Source: Ancylobacter oerskovii (GTDB taxonomy: Bacteria; Pseudomonadota; Alphaproteobacteria; Rhizobiales; Xanthobacteraceae). Taken from it: a stretch of DNA of 64,000 bases. Below, piece by piece: positions 63,777-64,000 of this stretch. The translations under genes were made by a program, and so were the position numbers. Location: NCBI RefSeq assembly GCF_018390555.1, contig NZ_JAHBGB010000002.1, positions 1 to 64,000 on the forward strand. The letters run 5' to 3'. How positions within the stretch are numbered: the first letter of the stretch is position 1; every line of letters begins with the position of its first letter. Below the pieces are notes generated by a model. It was not told the origin of the DNA. It did no database searches and saw only the letters and a list, made by a program, of their open reading frames with translations.

Positions 63777-64000
63777 TCAGCTGCCGTCCCGCGCCATTCC
63801 TTCCGCACCCTGCCCGTCCGATGCCGCCCATCCGCCCTGCCACGCCTCCGGCGCCGGCAGGCCGAGCCGATGCGCGATGCCGTTCGCCGCCCGCCAGCCG
63901 GTGGCGAAGGCACCCTGCAGCAGATAGCCGCCGGTCGGCGCTTCCCAGTCCAGCATCTCGCCGGCCGCGAACACCCCCGGCCTCCCCTGCAGCATCAGGT
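63777..64000 (-). CDS. HI0933/YhiN-like flavoprotein, C-terminal part (runs off right edge)
   Basis: The last 74 residues of a minus-strand protein. [20 protein letters not shown] is the typical FAD-binding C-terminal signature of the YhiN/HI0933 'NAD(P)/FAD-dependent oxidoreductase' family (TIGR03862-like); [15 protein letters not shown] continues it. The rest, with the N-terminal dinucleotide fold, is outside the window. Function of the family is unclear. Confidence 0.85.
   Translation of the reverse strand, partial: LMLQGRPGVFAAGEMLDWEAPTGGYLLQGAFATGWRAANGIAHRLGLPAPEAWQGGWAASDGQGAEGMARDGS

Overview
The window looks like chromosomal DNA from a high-GC alphaproteobacterium of the order Hyphomicrobiales (Rhizobiales), possibly a Xanthobacteraceae relative. 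The evidence is GC-rich third codon positions, an AapJQMP amino-acid transporter, a UrtABCDE-urease operon, TamA/TamB, DUF2336 and DUF3297 proteins, and palindromic intergenic repeats of kinds I associate with this order. The genus is inference. No phage, insertion sequence, plasmid backbone or CRISPR array was found; most of the window is housekeeping and nutrient-uptake content.

Layout. Positions 1-7.6 kb: 5' end of tuf with tRNA-Gly and tRNA-Tyr, then rlmB, a GT25-like glycosyltransferase behind an AT-rich leader, an MHS-type transporter, RidA, a PPC-domain protein, an OmpA protein paired with a cysteine-rich secreted protein, and tRNA-Thr. Positions 7.7-25.1 kb: a proline-rich membrane protein, a sulfite-oxidase-fold enzyme, TerC, a Pot-type polyamine ABC operon ending in a beta-barrel protein, an MBL-fold protein, DUF3297 with an APH(6)-type kinase, CutA, NAD kinase, DUF2336, nitroreductase, flavin reductase, L,D-transpeptidase and a ParA-like ATPase. 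Positions 25.3-36.9 kb: tamA-tamB, a dehydrogenase, photolyase, and cysK-alaX-sseA (sulfur and editing functions). Positions 37.5-43.5 kb: aapJQMP (minus strand) divergent from metC.

Positions 43.5-55.2 kb form one long minus-strand unit, urtABCDE-ureDA/BCEFG. It imports urea at high affinity and hydrolyses it. A textbook sigma-54 promoter lies in front of urtA, and a slightly weaker one in front of aapJ, so both nitrogen-scavenging systems are probably switched on together under nitrogen limitation. The urease genes carry three oddities: gamma and beta subunits are fused, UreE has a very long histidine-rich tail, and the ureC 3' end is partly duplicated together with palindromic repeats.

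Positions 56.6-63.6 kb hold an apparent iron-handling operon (imelysin, multicopper oxidase, di-heme oxidoreductase, imelysin, DUF1513) plus a separate small gene encoding a CGDPxC protein. The two transcription units share an 18/21 promoter-proximal element containing TTTAGAA. This is my best candidate for an under-described system, because the multicopper oxidase sits in the middle of an otherwise known imelysin cluster. The window ends in the C-terminal part of a YhiN/HI0933-like flavoprotein.
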